Assembly (NCBI GenBank): GCA_001949185.1
Contig: BDGG01000003.1
Span: 429,612-493,611, forward strand
Direction: 5' to 3'
DNA length: 64,000 nt
DNA from: Ramazzottius varieornatus
Taxonomy: Eukaryota > Tardigrada > Eutardigrada > Parachela > Ramazzottiidae
Every line of letters begins with the position of its first letter. Within the stretch, counting starts at the first letter, position 1. Position numbers and translations under genes: made by a program. The notes under the pieces are model-generated. The model made no database searches and had not been told where the DNA came from. It saw only the letters and a list, made by a program, of their open reading frames with translations. Positions 32,866 through 46,000 of the stretch are shown here, piece by piece.

Positions 32866-35800
32866 TCATCGGTCTTCTCGTTGGATCTCCAGCAGTACGT
32901 GAAGAGCTTCGACAGAAACCTTCATGTATCCCACAACAACGCCTTGCTGCACCGGGCTCACCACTGAAAACACAGGAAAGTTCTTTTGCAACTCCCTCCA
33001 TCGAACTACTGTAGAACAGAAAAGGATGATTCTTACTTTTGAGTTCAACGGCTAAAGCATCAAGATTCGTCGTTAGTAGCCTGTTGAGACTCAACGCTGA
33101 CACTCCCACCAGTTCGCTATCCATCGATTCGTCATCGGGTTGGAAGTAGGCGCTGAAGGGAATACGACCTGGTGGAGAACTTCCCAGCATATCGGACAGC
33201 AGTCTTCGTTCGTTTGGATGAGTGGCCTCGTCCACTATGAACTCTGCAAGATAACCATAGAAAATGAGCGAACTTCGTTGGATGATAGTCCTCATCGATC
33301 GGTCGATGATTTATCGATCGAAAGTCATCGTTTCTTGAAAAATAAGTCTAGTGCTATCTAGAGTGAAAATCAGAAATGAGAGAATTAATAACTTCCAAAT
33401 GTCTCCCAGTCGACTGTCAGCGCTGCGAAATGTGAAATTTTTCTGCAAATATATTTTCGCTGAGTTACCCTTTTGGAACTCGAAGGTAAGCTCTTTTTCC
33501 GCCACTTTGGGTTTAACAATGGCCAGTGGCGATTCGTGCTCTTGGCCTAACAATTCGAACAACACGAAAATCTCTCCGGGTCTCTCATCTCCGAGTATCC
33601 TTGCTCCTTCCACAAAGTACAGCGAATGTACCACAACTCGTACTGTATCAGGCGGTACCGTACTCTTTGGTGGTACTTCTTCCAGAACTTGCTGCACTTC
33701 CGCCACTACATCCGGGTTCCGATTCACACCACCCGCGTTCTTCTTTCTCAGCGAGGCTTTCCTTGCGATGGATTCAAAGAAACCTCTAAAAGGTCTCTTC
33801 TTCTCGGTCAGCTCTGGATGGACATCAGCTTGGATGACTTGTTTATGGTCTCGTTCGTCACCGTTCACAGTCGTGCTCCGAATGAATGTCTCAGTCCTCC
33901 GTGCTGACAGCACTTCGTTTTCAGAGTTTCTTCTGCTCAGTTTTTCTCCGTCCTTTCCGGTGAGGGAAGTTTGCCTGACTAAAGCAGGTTCACTTCTGCG
34001 TGAGCTTTGCAAGACAGCAGTGCGAGACGAACGTTTAACGGAAGTGTCTGAATTCACACGTCGTTCAGCCGAACGCGGACGACTGAAGTCTCTCTGACTT
34101 TCTGAATTCTTTCTGGCACTTAGTTCACTGGTCTTCCTTCTCGGAGGACGTTGAGGCTTCTGTGCACCATTCTCAGAAGAACCATTGTTGCTTTGTGAAT
34201 TTTGTGAATCTGTTCGGTTCTCTTTTCTATCACCATTGACAGTTCCGGCTTCTCTACCCGCACTTCTGTCTAGGCGTTTACCGACGCGGTTTTCTTCGAG
34301 AGACTGTTGTTGATAGTTTCGTCTATCGATTTTGACCAGCTTCGATGTGTGCGTGACGCTGACGAGACTTCCTCGTGGGGTCAAGGCAGCTCGCAGTGAT
34401 CGTGAACTGTTCGTTCGTGGTTGATTGACTTTTGCGACTTGATTGACTTGCCAAGAGCCACTCCGCTCGGCCAACGGTCGCTGGAGTTGCTCCAACCGCT
34501 CAGGTTGTTCCCAGAAAACTGAGTACACTAGAGCACCATTCTGCTGCTTCGTTTGTGTCATTAGAGGGATCGAACGCTCCACAATGGGACTTTCAAATAT
34601 CTCAGCCAGGGAGAGCTGACAGTAACCCAGCAAGTGATCTTGGGTTGGATCCCTCGAGTCTGTCACGTAGACATCTAACTTCTGCAAGCATTTAAGAACC
34701 TTAGTCAACTTCAAAATCAGTCAACTTCAGAAAGGGAATGGAGAAAGTTAGCCTTACTTCGTTTCGGAGATAGTTTTCGAGGCGCTCGTCCAGGATGACT
34801 CTCAAGGCAGTATCGTGGTTGAACTGTGGGTTTTCCGTGGCGACGATGGGTGGTGTATAGACGGTCTTGGAGTTGAAAAACTGGTACAAAACGCACGGAC
34901 TAGGTGGTTCATTACTGTGCAGAGATCTAATGCCTCGACAGCCGTGAATAACGATGTGAAGAATGTTAGCCGCACTTCCGGCTTCCTGGAGCCAGCTTGC
35001 TTCGGCTGAAGGAAGAGCTGTCTTCCTGGCGAGGTTGTCCTCTACGTAACTCAATGCCTTCTTCCGAGCCTACAAAGAAACCCACCGGTGTTATGTTATG
35101 TGATATCATGTCATGTCATGTCAGACCATGCTGTTGTCTGTACTGTATCATGTTATTTCGACTAACATAACACATTACGGACTGTTATGACATCAAGAGT
35201 ATGTCAGGTAATGTATCGATAGCATTTGACGTCACGTACCAGATACATTGCTTGGGTTTCCTGGATATCGAACTTCATCCTCATCCAGTACGCCATGATA
35301 CCGAACTCTTCCCCTATGCTAAACTGACTAATCAGCGGTCTTTCTCCGCGAACCCGGCTAAGGCGTTGATAAGAGTCTTCGAGGAGCTTCCGACAGCTGA
35401 AAGACGCGTAAGCAAAGGCACATGAAAATTCACCACGACAACCCACAATCTCCACTTGAATCCTCGCCTGCATGAAAAAAGGTGAAAAATTCAACCATAC
35501 TATAAATTTGGGGGTCAAAAGTAAGTAGGCGTACTTCGGCAAGATCTCGCATGATCTGTTCATCCATTGTCACGCAGTGAATGGCTGTGAAGTCGAAGTC
35601 CGGCTGCAGTTTGTCGGTATCTTGGGCGAACATGTTCTCCCCGAAGACGCTCCACTTCAGCCGCCATTTCGTGATCCGCAGGGCTTCTGCTTGCGCGAAG
35701 AAATCGCGGTTGAAGGAGAAAGGACCGAAGTGGAGTTGCAGAAGGTTGTCGCCGTGTTGCAGTACGACGTTATCGGCACTCAGACGACTTTGATCGGCGA

Positions 35801-38800
35801 TCTCTTCCTCGAGGTTGTAGACGACTGTCCCTTCTGCGAGATCTCTCAGCTGAGCTTCTAAATCGTCGATAAGACGTTGCTTGTCTCTCAGTTCCTTCGT
35901 CCGTCCCTGCAAACAACCTCGGTAACTCCATCTCAGCGTTTCCTGACTATCGTAACATCAAACTGACAACAACCCAACAACTATCATCCACCTGCATACT
36001 AGTGCAATGGTCTATCTGTCGTTACGCTATACGCGGGTGCATGAAATCTTTGGAATATTATTTTGTAGTAATTTTTCAGCCACCTAGATACAAGAGCTCA
36101 CTATAGGCTGCGCAATATCATGTATGTAGGAGCATGAGCGGATCGTCTCGACGTGAACTTGACTGCAATGGCTCACCTCGAAATTATTCTGCAGCTTTTT
36201 CAGCTCGCTATCCGTTGACCTTGCTCGGTCAGTTCCATCCGCTCTGATGCTTTCCAGGTCAGCTTGAAGACTCTGCTTACTGTTCTCCAGCTTGGCTATC
36301 CGTTCTTCCGCAACCTGCAAAGCTTCTTTGGTTCTCCCAAGGTCTTCTCTAGCTCGTCCAAAGTCTTCGCGTGCGCGGTCGAGGTCTGACGACAGTTGGT
36401 TGCGATCCTGCAGGGCTTGAGAAAGTTCCTCGAGGGTGTGCGGGTCTGGCCGGTACACGACAACTTCGGCTGGAGGTGGAGCTGATGGAGGCGGAAGTGG
36501 TTCGGTGGAGACACCCATGCTGCGACGATTACTGAAGGCGGCGTGAAGGAGGAAAGCTTGGCTGATATCATCCTCCCGCATTCCCTGGAATGACACAGAT
36601 GATGATAATCACACAGCAGAAGCCCGCAAATCGAGGCCAGCATAGAATGAAAGCTCGATCAACAAACAGAATCCATACTGCATGTACCTGCATACTCAAC
36701 AAGAGCACCATCTGCCGTTGCGAATGTATGTAGGTACTTTGAGCGAGCATTTCACAAACCTGCATACTCAGATCCTTAACCAGTATGGAAACCACCATAT
36801 GCAGGTCCATGAAAGGCTGTTTTTCTTATTCTGGCGAGCTCGAAACGCGTTCTTTGATTCCTCAAAAAGTAAGTTTAGGTTTAGGTTCTTTGTTACTTAC
36901 GGGCGGAGCTCGGAACCATCCGTCCGACTTTTTCGGTTCCGCCGAGCTCGCAGCTTCGAACTTCGCCCTGAACTCTTCGCATTCTTGTCGAAGGTGCAAG
37001 TTTAGAGCGCGAAGCTCCGACAAGTCAGCTAGAGACTTCTCGATCTCCATCTCACGACCGGTTATTCGCTTCCGCAGGTCTTGACATTCTTTAGTTTCTC
37101 GTTGTAGTTCTTCTTCGACCTTCGTCAGCTGTGAGCGCAGAACTCCCTCAGTCACCCGGGCGTTGAGGTCGACCACAACGGGCTCCTGACGAGGCTGGAG
37201 CTGCTGCTGCGTGATGACTTGGTGTTGACGTTTGAACCACTCCAGCTCACTTTCCAATCTTTTGGCCTTCTCTTGATCCTAAAATAACAGAAAGACCAAG
37301 ATTCTACTGCGCTTTTGTTCTATTTTGCCGCCCAACGAAAGGATTTTATGATCAAATCGCACACTTGCGTACACAGAAACTGGGCAGTAATGTGTAACCT
37401 GATGTTGCAGGTGTATGCTACTTCTGGAAGAAATTTTTTTTCGGGACTTCAAATGAGATCAAATCGAGGCAAAACTTTTGGAGAGCCTTAAACCACTGTC
37501 GAAAAAAATATTCTAACTTACGTGGATCTGCTGAAGAGCTTTCTCTCGTGCTTGCCGAAGCTGATCTTCCAAGGCGTCCATCGCTTGCTGATGCCGTTCG
37601 ATTTCCTGCTTCAGCCTATCATTCTCCCGTGTTATTACGATCCTGTTAATTTGTAGCTCCTCATATTTCTGTAAGCCAAAAAGTAGCAGAACCTGATCTT
37701 CAACAGAAAGTCATGACCATGTAGACAAGAGCGGGCGAGGCGGCACTTTTCAAGAATGATGTTCGTCATTATCTTACAGGTCGAATATCGATGTAATCAT
37801 TTTTCATATTAACCAGGTCCTGTGTGGTTTTGGACAGCTGCCTCGTCAGCCGTGTAATCTCCATATTTTCCAGCATGTTGTTCCTGGCGTGGTCGATCGC
37901 AGCCTTCTCCGCGGTTCGCGCGATCTCGGCTTGGAGCTCCTTGACGATGCGGTGGTGGGCTTCTTGCTCTTCCCGACGAGCTTCTTCGAGGGCCTGAATC
38001 TGCTGTCGGAACTGAACCAGGTCTGACTGGCCTCTGTTCAACTCAGAAACCGATGGTTGCTTCGAGCCTTTCCGTGGCAATGAAGACGTGCCATACACCT
38101 TTGATACCCTCAACTGCGAAAGAAAAAACATTCATTATTCATGACAGAAAAAAGGTTTGACGATTTTGAACCCAGGAATGGAAGCTCGACAAGATCGTAC
38201 CGAGTGTCGCACGCTTTAGATCAGTAATACCGCAAGCGTGCGCTACTGAAGAAACGCTCCTTTCGAGTTTGTTTGCCAAGCTCTAAATGATTCAAATAAT
38301 ACTGCCCGAGTACAAAAATCATCGTCCCAAAACGAATTCTTCACCTGGTTTTCAAGGCTTCTGATTTTCTGTTCCATTTCGGCTCGTGGCGCGGTATTAT
38401 AGCCGTTTCGCCCATCAGTTCGAAGGAGGGACGTTTCGCTCCGTTGAAGCCGTAAAATCTTTGTCGACAGTCTGGAAAAAAGGCCCCGAAGTATTACCAT
38501 TATTCTGCACTATTTGAATAACCTAAAGAGAGACTAGGAAAGCAAAAGCAAACTTTTTGAGGTAGACGTCTTTGAGATTGGATTCTTTCTTGACAATCTC
38601 CAGTTCTTCCAGTGCGTGCAGATGCTGATCTTCCAGGTCTTCCCGCGACAACTTTGCCACCATCGAGCGCTGCTGCTGGATCCTCCTCCTCAACATGTCT
38701 ACAAGAACCCAGACATAATTCAGATGATGACAATGGACAATCAAGGTTCAACAACGACTGCGAAAGAATCTATTGGTATAATGCTGTCCGCAGTGACGTC

Positions 38801-39156
38801 ACCGTATGACCGGCAGATCAATCAAACTAGCAACGGTTGATTGAGTCTTTCCAACACGTTCGGTTTCCTGGTTGGAAATTCGAACCAGGAAAAGGCAACT
38901 CAGCGAAACTTTCTGCCTCACATCTGCCGCTACACTTCCGGCCAGGAGCGGGTATGATAGTCGACGATTTGCAGTAAGCGTATGAGAAATAGAACTGCGA
39001 GGACATGAGACCGAACTTACTGAGGTGAAGCTGATGATCGTGGTCGGAAATCATCCTCATGGCATTCCCTCCTCGTGCCATCTCCTCCACTTCTAGCTGG
39101 TTGATATCGTCCATGGTTGTGTTCAGTCTGAGGAAACCGTCCTCGGAATTTCCCAT
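32866..39156 (-). CDS. RPGRIP1L: RPGRIP1L-like ciliary transition-zone protein
   Basis: Scaffold of the ciliary transition zone. Thirteen exons: 39156-39021, 38698-38554, 38471-38345, 38113-37778, 37668-37522, 37278-36901, 36584-36177, 35906-35535, 35467-35240, 35069-34758, 34681-33469, 33243-33037, 33008-32866; every junction keeps phase and the product is 1383 aa (human RPGRIP1L 1315). The N-terminal block LSREDLEDQHLHALEEL and YLKKLSTKILRLQRSE is diagnostic. Long coiled coils follow to about residue 570, then a first C2 domain (exons 8-9), a second C2 domain (exon 10 and start of exon 11), a Ser/Arg-rich linker of about 260 aa, and the C-terminal RPGR-interacting C2-like domain (VRVVVHSLYFVEG to KVSVEAL). 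The ATG follows an in-frame TGA. Intact coding argues for functional cilia, at least sensory ones, in this animal. Confidence 0.92.
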
Positions 39157-40069
39157 TCAACACTAACCAGCCATCTTTCCGTCACAGTTCGGAACCACAA
39201 GACCAAAAGACCGATTCGAAATTAGGTCCGTTTTCACATCATGACTTGAGAAAGCACAATCCAAAAACACGAAATGGGATTTTTCAAGGCCAAAAAACAA
39301 GAAAATAATCACAGTTCGGGGTGGAAATATATAGGTGAAGATGGAAGTCTAGTCGCTCGATCAGCACTCAGCAGGATCGAGCGATGCGGTTGGGACAGGT
39401 CAACTACAGGTGGCTGACGACTGAAAGATCAAAGAACGCGTTGCTCAGTGGGTGAGGGATCGAAGAGAGCCACACACATACGGCACACCTTATCTGCATC
39501 CTCGCTGCATATTTCACAGGTGTGAGGAACGAGCACAAGGGGAAATCGATATGAATTAGGGAATAAATAGGTTACGGCGTAAGTAATGTGGAGCGAGACG
39601 AGAGAGTAAACACTGAACAATCCTTTCAAGGAAGCTAAAGCCCCATTGTCTAAGGGGACGGAAAAAACATATGTGCCTTCAAAGTTCAAAACGCTCAAAA
39701 TTTTCTAGCGTTTTGAACGTCTGTTGCAATTCTAACCGAAAACTTCGAGAGTATCGAGACGGAAATCGCGCTGACATCATTTTCGATACCCGAATCATGG
39801 ACTTCTGGTCGGAACCTACTACAGGTGGCGCTATCCCGCGCAGATAGCGCTTTCACATGGGTACTGGGAAGTTCTGTTCATTTGTTATCATAATTTTATT
39901 ATTATTCAAATTTCATTCCAGCAATTAGAAGAAATTTTTCTGTTTCCGATCCTACTATGATCTTGTCTGACGTGCCGACGTGGATACAAACTTCGAAACA
40001 AAACTGCCGGCCATTGGCCAAAAGGTATGAAGAAAAGAACTTTTGTGGTCATTGAACGAGAATGAATAA
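39157..40069. other. Spacer between RPGRIP1L 5' end and PLRG1 3' end
   Basis: Both flanking genes are on the minus strand, so this holds the RPGRIP1L promoter and the PLRG1 3' UTR. An 89-aa frame at 39429-39698 (-) has no ATG start and no recognised similarity, and I do not call it. Confidence 0.45.
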
Positions 40070-42473
40070 CTAAAACTTAGCAGCGCGAAGGATGTCGGGC
40101 TTCCATACGATGGGGTGCGTGTCTTCAGTCTGTACAGTCAAGAAGACGAAGCGTTATTTTTATTGTTCGAATGGTTTGACTCCAGTTCTCAGGAAGGAGT
40201 TTTGAACTTACCGCGTCCTCATCTTCCTTGTAGAATTTTATGGTCTTGTCAGCCTCTCCAGTTAGCAAGCGACTTCCACTATGGTCAAAGGTTGCCACGT
40301 AGATGCCTGCTTCGCTCTCGATCGAACCAGGTTGCGGCTTCGTCTGGTGCTTCTGGAAGGCGTAACCTGTTCTCCAGTCCCAAAACTGCATCGAACCATT
40401 ATCGGCTGTAAAAAGAAAATTAGATTAACAAAACTTCAAAAACAAATGTCGTCAAAAACCATCATCAAATAAAACTCTGCCTAAGCTACAAAGAAATCTC
40501 CTTCTTGTCGTATCTCTAGAAAAAGCAGACAAAATGTTTAAACTGTACCCCCAGAGACCAACACGCCGTCAGAATTACACGCCAGCGTATTCACAATGGC
40601 ATTATGGCCACTACAGTTGATCACGAACTTCCCATTCGGACACATCCATTCTTTGATGTTATCTGCTGAAGCCGAGGCAAACATGTACCTATAGAGAGAA
40701 GTTTTTGTATTTTTTCCACATCCCCTCACTACGCAAACACGTAAAGAAAACTTACAGGTTAGGGTGGAGAGTGAGGGCTCGGACGCTCTTTTTGTGATGC
40801 GTCAACGTCACGGCTGTTCGGCCCATTCGCAGATCCCACAGTCGGACTGTGGAATCGTGTGAGGAAGTTATGACTTGAGGTTCGCCAGCTTGACACTTGA
40901 CGTCAGAAACGGTGTTGGTATGGCCTGCTAGGACGTGGATGCCTGCTTTGGTCCTCATGTCCCATACCTGCGTACAATAAATTAAGCTACAAGGAAATAT
41001 GGAACGATAGAAAATGCTCAATGGCTTACACGAGCAACGGAGTCTCTTCCGCAGGTAACGAGGATATCCAGCGTTGGGTGGAGGGAAACTGCGTACACTG
41101 CGCTGAGATGGCCGTGGTAATGTCGAGTAACCTGTGGAAGAAAATTCGCACTATGGCATTTCAGTTGATACGGTAAAGTCAGTAAGAAAGATCCGGAACT
41201 TCGGCGTTACCTTGTTCTGTTCCAAGTCCCAACATTTGACCGTCTTGTCTTCAGCGACGGAAAACAGGTAGGGATGTCTGGCACTCACTTCGAGACCCCG
41301 AACGGCGGAGATGTGGCCAGTCAGGGACAGCTTCAGTTGCGCTGTGGCGAGATCCCAAATCTGTAAATATACCAGTGTCAATAGAACCCACGCATGACGT
41401 CACACCCCAAAGCGGGGTCCTGCCAGGAGAAATACGAACGTTAACGCATGACAAAGTGGCGTCACGTTCCAAAGAGGCAGACCAACCAATCAACTTAGCC
41501 CACCTTGATTAGTCGATCAGCACCACCTGTGGCAAACCACTGGTTTTCTGGTTCCACAGTGATGCATCTTACCCAGCCGTAATGGCCAGAAATAACCTAA
41601 AAGAAACAACAATACATTCCCACGCCTCTCACGAGCAGAAAGCATGAAAGGATTACCCGACTGAGCTTCCATGGGGGATGCCATTTGGGCTTCGGCATCA
41701 CTGGCGCACTGCGGTTTATCGCTAGCTGCTGACCATCAGTGGTCACCAAAGCCTATAAAGGGAAGTCCGGACCTGAAGTAGCACACTACTTCTGGATAAA
41801 AACGAATGCTGATTCTTACCTGATGGTTTCCGGCGACTGACGTGCCTGGAGGAGCGTAGGCCATGAGGCTCATGGAATTATCGCCAGCACTGAAATAACG
41901 GAAACGGACTGAGTATGCAACAAAAATGTTTTCGTGACGAACAAGCCTCTTGTGGAGGATTCAAGTATTACCCGGAGGGTCCTGTAGTCGTGCTCGGCCT
42001 CAAACAGGAAGAAGGTGCAGGAAATTCCAGCTCTGAAACAAAATATTGGGATATTATTCCGAACAAAACAACTGGAAACAAATAATTCTACCTTCGTTAA
42101 TATCCTCAAATTCCAAACCAGTTCGAGCTTTCCTCCTCTTTTCCGCATCGACAATCTCTTTTACTGGTCCGAGCTGGTCCTTTGCCTTGATGTTCATCCA
42201 TAGCTGGTCACTAGAAAACAGACAATATCCAGAATGAACAGACTCACGGGAAGTCTGCTTCGAGCTAGCCGCTTACCAGGTCTGAACCGATGTCGGTGGG
42301 AGGAAAAGTTCTGTCAAGAAGCACTGAGCAGTCCGTTTCCGGCTCTGGAATAACAGTTCACGGAGATAGGCAGGATCGACAGTCTTCGGAGCTTCTTGAG
42401 TGTCGTGAGCCTGTTCAGGCACAGCTGGAGGAGGCATCTCAGCCGCAGTATTCTCGTCCTCGGCGACAGCCAT
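40070..42473 (-). CDS. PLRG1: Pleiotropic regulator 1 (PLRG1/Prp46), spliceosomal WD40 protein
   Basis: Core subunit of the Prp19/CDC5L complex that activates the spliceosome. Twelve exons: 42473-42277, 42210-42092, 42032-41972, 41889-41820, 41752-41657, 41596-41504, 41360-41211, 41131-41030, 40967-40756, 40688-40549, 40405-40212, 40129-40070; 497 aa against 514 in human. The N-terminal [16 protein letters not shown] matches the family start, [16 protein letters not shown] marks the entry to the propeller, and seven WD repeats follow (for example [58 protein letters not shown]). The last exon gives the typical end [12 protein letters not shown]. It faces the L3MBTL gene across 540 bp, suggesting a shared promoter region. 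Confidence 0.95.
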
Positions 42474-43013
42474 CCTGGTGGCAGGTGCGTCCGTCCGAGG
42501 TTGACAGCGTTCCTTCCTTTCACCAGCTAAACAGAGATGATTTGAGGATTCTGGGGATCGATGACGAAGGGAAAAAAACCGAGAAATCGGAGAAGAGAAT
42601 GGCCGTAAACGTGAAGTTACTTAAGTACTGTATTCACATTCCACAAATCCACAATACGAACGTAACTTGAGTCTTGTGGCCGCAGCGGTACGGTAACTAT
42701 GACATCAATCAAGATCAAAGTCCGACGATGACGACAGCGCATGGCAATCAGTGCGAGTCGCCTCGTTGCCGCCACAAGACTACATCTGGCGCAGACAGTG
42801 CCATCCAAAGCTGGTGAGTCATCTTGATTTGATTGACGGTCCAAGTCACGGGCCGTAGTTAGCGCTTGTAGCTGCATACAGAACGAAAAAAAAGTTTTCT
42901 TGTCGAATTTTGCGCGAAAAAAACCCCATTTTTGATGCATCCGTCTTCATTCACGCTCTTAGTCCTCTACTTGTACTATTGCTGAGCTAACTATTGTATG
43001 CCGAACAGCTAGG
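42474..43013. promoter_or_regulatory. Head-to-head intergenic region (PLRG1/L3MBTL), likely bidirectional promoter
   Basis: Only 540 bp separate the two divergent start codons. No TATA motif in a suitable position is obvious, as is usual for housekeeping divergent promoters. A 5' UTR intron on either side cannot be excluded. Confidence 0.5.
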
Positions 43014-46000
43014 ATGGCAGAAGATGTAGTAAATGGACCATCGCCACCTGAAGAATCGCGAGGACCGCACGTGACAGGTATACGTCGTGATGCAAGAGAT
43101 CATTTAGGCATGCTCTTACCACATCTGTCCATTGCAGGCGTCTTTCCTCCGCATTACGACTCATATACATCTATGGCGGCACTTCAGACGATCCTACCGT
43201 TTCCTCCTGAGCCCTTTATAGGAAACAAGATAACGGCGACGCCTGCTGCTCCAGGGAAAGAACCGAACATCACGTAAGAAATATCACACAGTCAAACGCT
43301 TGATTATTGATTGGAGTAGATCTGACGCCGGAAAGCGGCGGAAACCAATCTTGTTCTCTCAACATGTGCTCTTGTTTGTTTAGACTTGTTGCTCCCAAAC
43401 TTGCACAGGGAGATGTCCCGAAGCCTGCTCCGACTATTAGGCCCCGGTTTAGTATCTCCTGGGATACACAGGATCAAGATATTGCGACTTTGGCAGGGAC
43501 GTCGATCAAGTTCGCATTGAAGGAAGGCAAATTTCAGCTGCTCACTCCCATACCCACACCACCACAACAAATCTCTCCCCGTAAGATTTCCTCGTCCACA
43601 TACTGAGTGAATGGTCGAAGGTTGTTGTTGTTTGTTTTAGCAAGCTCGAGATTGCTGAGTTCCGTACCGACGGAGACGGAGAAAGAAAAGCCTTTGAAGC
43701 CATGGACCAACTGTGTTGCTTGTGATACTGCAGAGCCTTCTAACGCTGAACTCAAGCTGTGGAAACACTTGAAGCCCTGCTCCAACATGGCTTGCCGAGT
43801 AAGAATCTTGCTGCCTGCTCCAAGAATGAGACGCATCTGATCCGTTTGCTTGAATCGCTTTCTTCGACAGATTCGTGACGTGGGACCTTACTCGTTGGAA
43901 CCGGAAATGATCCAGACGATCACGGTGGAACAGAAGGGAAGGAAGCCACGGGCAGCTAAGCTAACCCCAGGTTCGATACCAACATCCACGGACAATGACG
44001 AACATCCGGAAATCCTCGAAGGGAAAATCACGAGGAAAAGTGGCCGGAAGAACCGCAGGGAACAAAGTAGGTTTGAAAATCAGATTGTGTTACATCATGG
44101 GGAACCACCCAACGATGAAATATTTCTGCTCCTTCCAGGTCCATCGCAGAACTTTTCGTGGCCGAAATATCTGACTGAGAATCGATGTGCCGTGGCTGAT
44201 GATCGATGCTTTCAACAAGATACGGTAATATGTTGAGTTTTTTCGGGGACACCGCACTGCAACACGTTTTGACATAGTTCCATAGCAGCATGAGCAGAAC
44301 ATTTGAAGAGTGAATTTGGATGGTAATTTCAGATATTGTTGTTCGATGAGAACAAGTTCAAAGTAGGCATGCAGCTGGAAGCCATCGATCCACTTCATCC
44401 CGGTCTGTACTGCGTCGTCGTGATCAAAGAGATCGTCGCCTTCCGTCTTCGCCTTCGCTTCGTGGGCTTTTCGTCCCTGTACGACTTCTGGGTCAACGCC
44501 GACTCGCCCTTCATCTTTCCACCCGGCTGGTGCTCAGTCAACAAGAAACCGCTCAGTCCACCTCGAAGAGGTAGTCCCAGCAGCTGGGATGCAGGCAGTT
44601 GAAACGTACAAGATTGTTTCCTCAAGTGGCGCAACTTTCCAGTGTTATTAGCTTGAATCGTGCGCCACTTCATAGTGTCCTCAAGTGGCGCATGTTCCTG
44701 TTGTAATCAGCCGGGAGCGTGCGCCACCTTGAACGTTTCGCTTGCCGGCAATCCAGTTATCATTTTTCCTGTTACCGATTTTTCAGTTCGTTCCATTCTA
44801 TTTCAGGCAAGGTCAAGGTCGACGGTATCGCTCTCCTGCAGCTCCACAACGCCGCCAACGTCACCGAGAAGCACCTTTTTCGTAACTCCCAGAACCTGTA
44901 CGATGAGAAAGGCGAGCTGAATCTCGCTCACGAGTTCCGCGTAGGGATGAAGTTGGAAGCGGTCGACATGAGCCATTCAGAGTTCATCTGTGTGGCCACG
45001 GTCCACGATGTCCTGTATTCGAGGATACTCATCCATTTTGATGGATGGTCGGACCAGTATGATTACTGGGTGGAGCCCTGGTCGGGATTGATCCAGCCGG
45101 TGGGATACTGCCAGAATCGTGGAATAGGACTGAATGTCCCCAAGGGCTATAATCCGGCCAAGTTCAATTGGCAGAAGTACCTGAAAGAAACTGGGAGTAG
45201 TGCTGCGCCTGCGAGTGCTTTCGCCAATGTAAGTTCCGCCATTTCAAACCGTTCGAAACCACAATAATGCATCTTACTGTGTCTGTGTGATTCTTACATG
45301 CAAGGGAAAGAAGTTCAAAGAGACGAAGCGGGGATTGAACCGCTGCCTTTGGTTCCGTATAGTACTTTATACGAGGCGTAACGCGGTGTAAACAGCGGGT
45401 CTCTGACATTATGTCTACCTTGTCTAAACTTCCGGTTTAGCGGGGAGCTGGACTGTAATTAGACTGTAATTATTTCAAGTGGCGCAGGTTTCTATCGTTA
45501 TGTGCTGGAAAGGTGCGCCACTCGGTATGAAAATGTTAAACGTGGGCATTTTGTGGTTCTTCCGCGTGACAATGTGGAGTGTATTCTACTGTGGAGTATG
45601 TTTAATAAACTGAAGGGTTTCTGTGTTTGTAGCCGCTGAGAAAGTCATCGAGTAGGATGCCGTTTAGACTCGGTGATCGTCTGGAAGCAGTGGACCCGTA
45701 CTGTCCCCGGTTGATCCGCATAGCGCATATCGTCGACATCAGAGAGCAAGTGCTTAAGTTGAGGTTCGATGGCTGGGAAAACGACGCTTCGAACGACTTT
45801 GAAGTCCACAAGGACTCTTCCGAAATATTTCCTGCCCGCTTCTGTGATATGAACAAGCATCCACTCCTTCACTGCCCAACCCGTAAGAAATCATCTAATT
45901 TCGGTTCGTTCGATTGTATATTATAGAATCGATTGCTTTCTGTCTAGGCGCGACAAAGGCTGCCATCGAAAACAGTTCCAAAGTCGCTTGCCAGTTCAAA

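Noticed and set aside
33351-34097. 248-aa plus-strand ORF
   Set aside because: Antisense shadow of the large RPGRIP1L exon.
39429-39698. 89-aa minus-strand frame with a CEICSEDADKVCRMC motif
   Set aside because: No ATG, no splice partners and no recognised finger family; too weak to call.
45325-45400. tRNA-like GGTTCAATCC on the minus strand in L3MBTL intron 7
   Set aside because: The T-stem does not pair around a 7-nt loop and no acceptor or anticodon arms fit.
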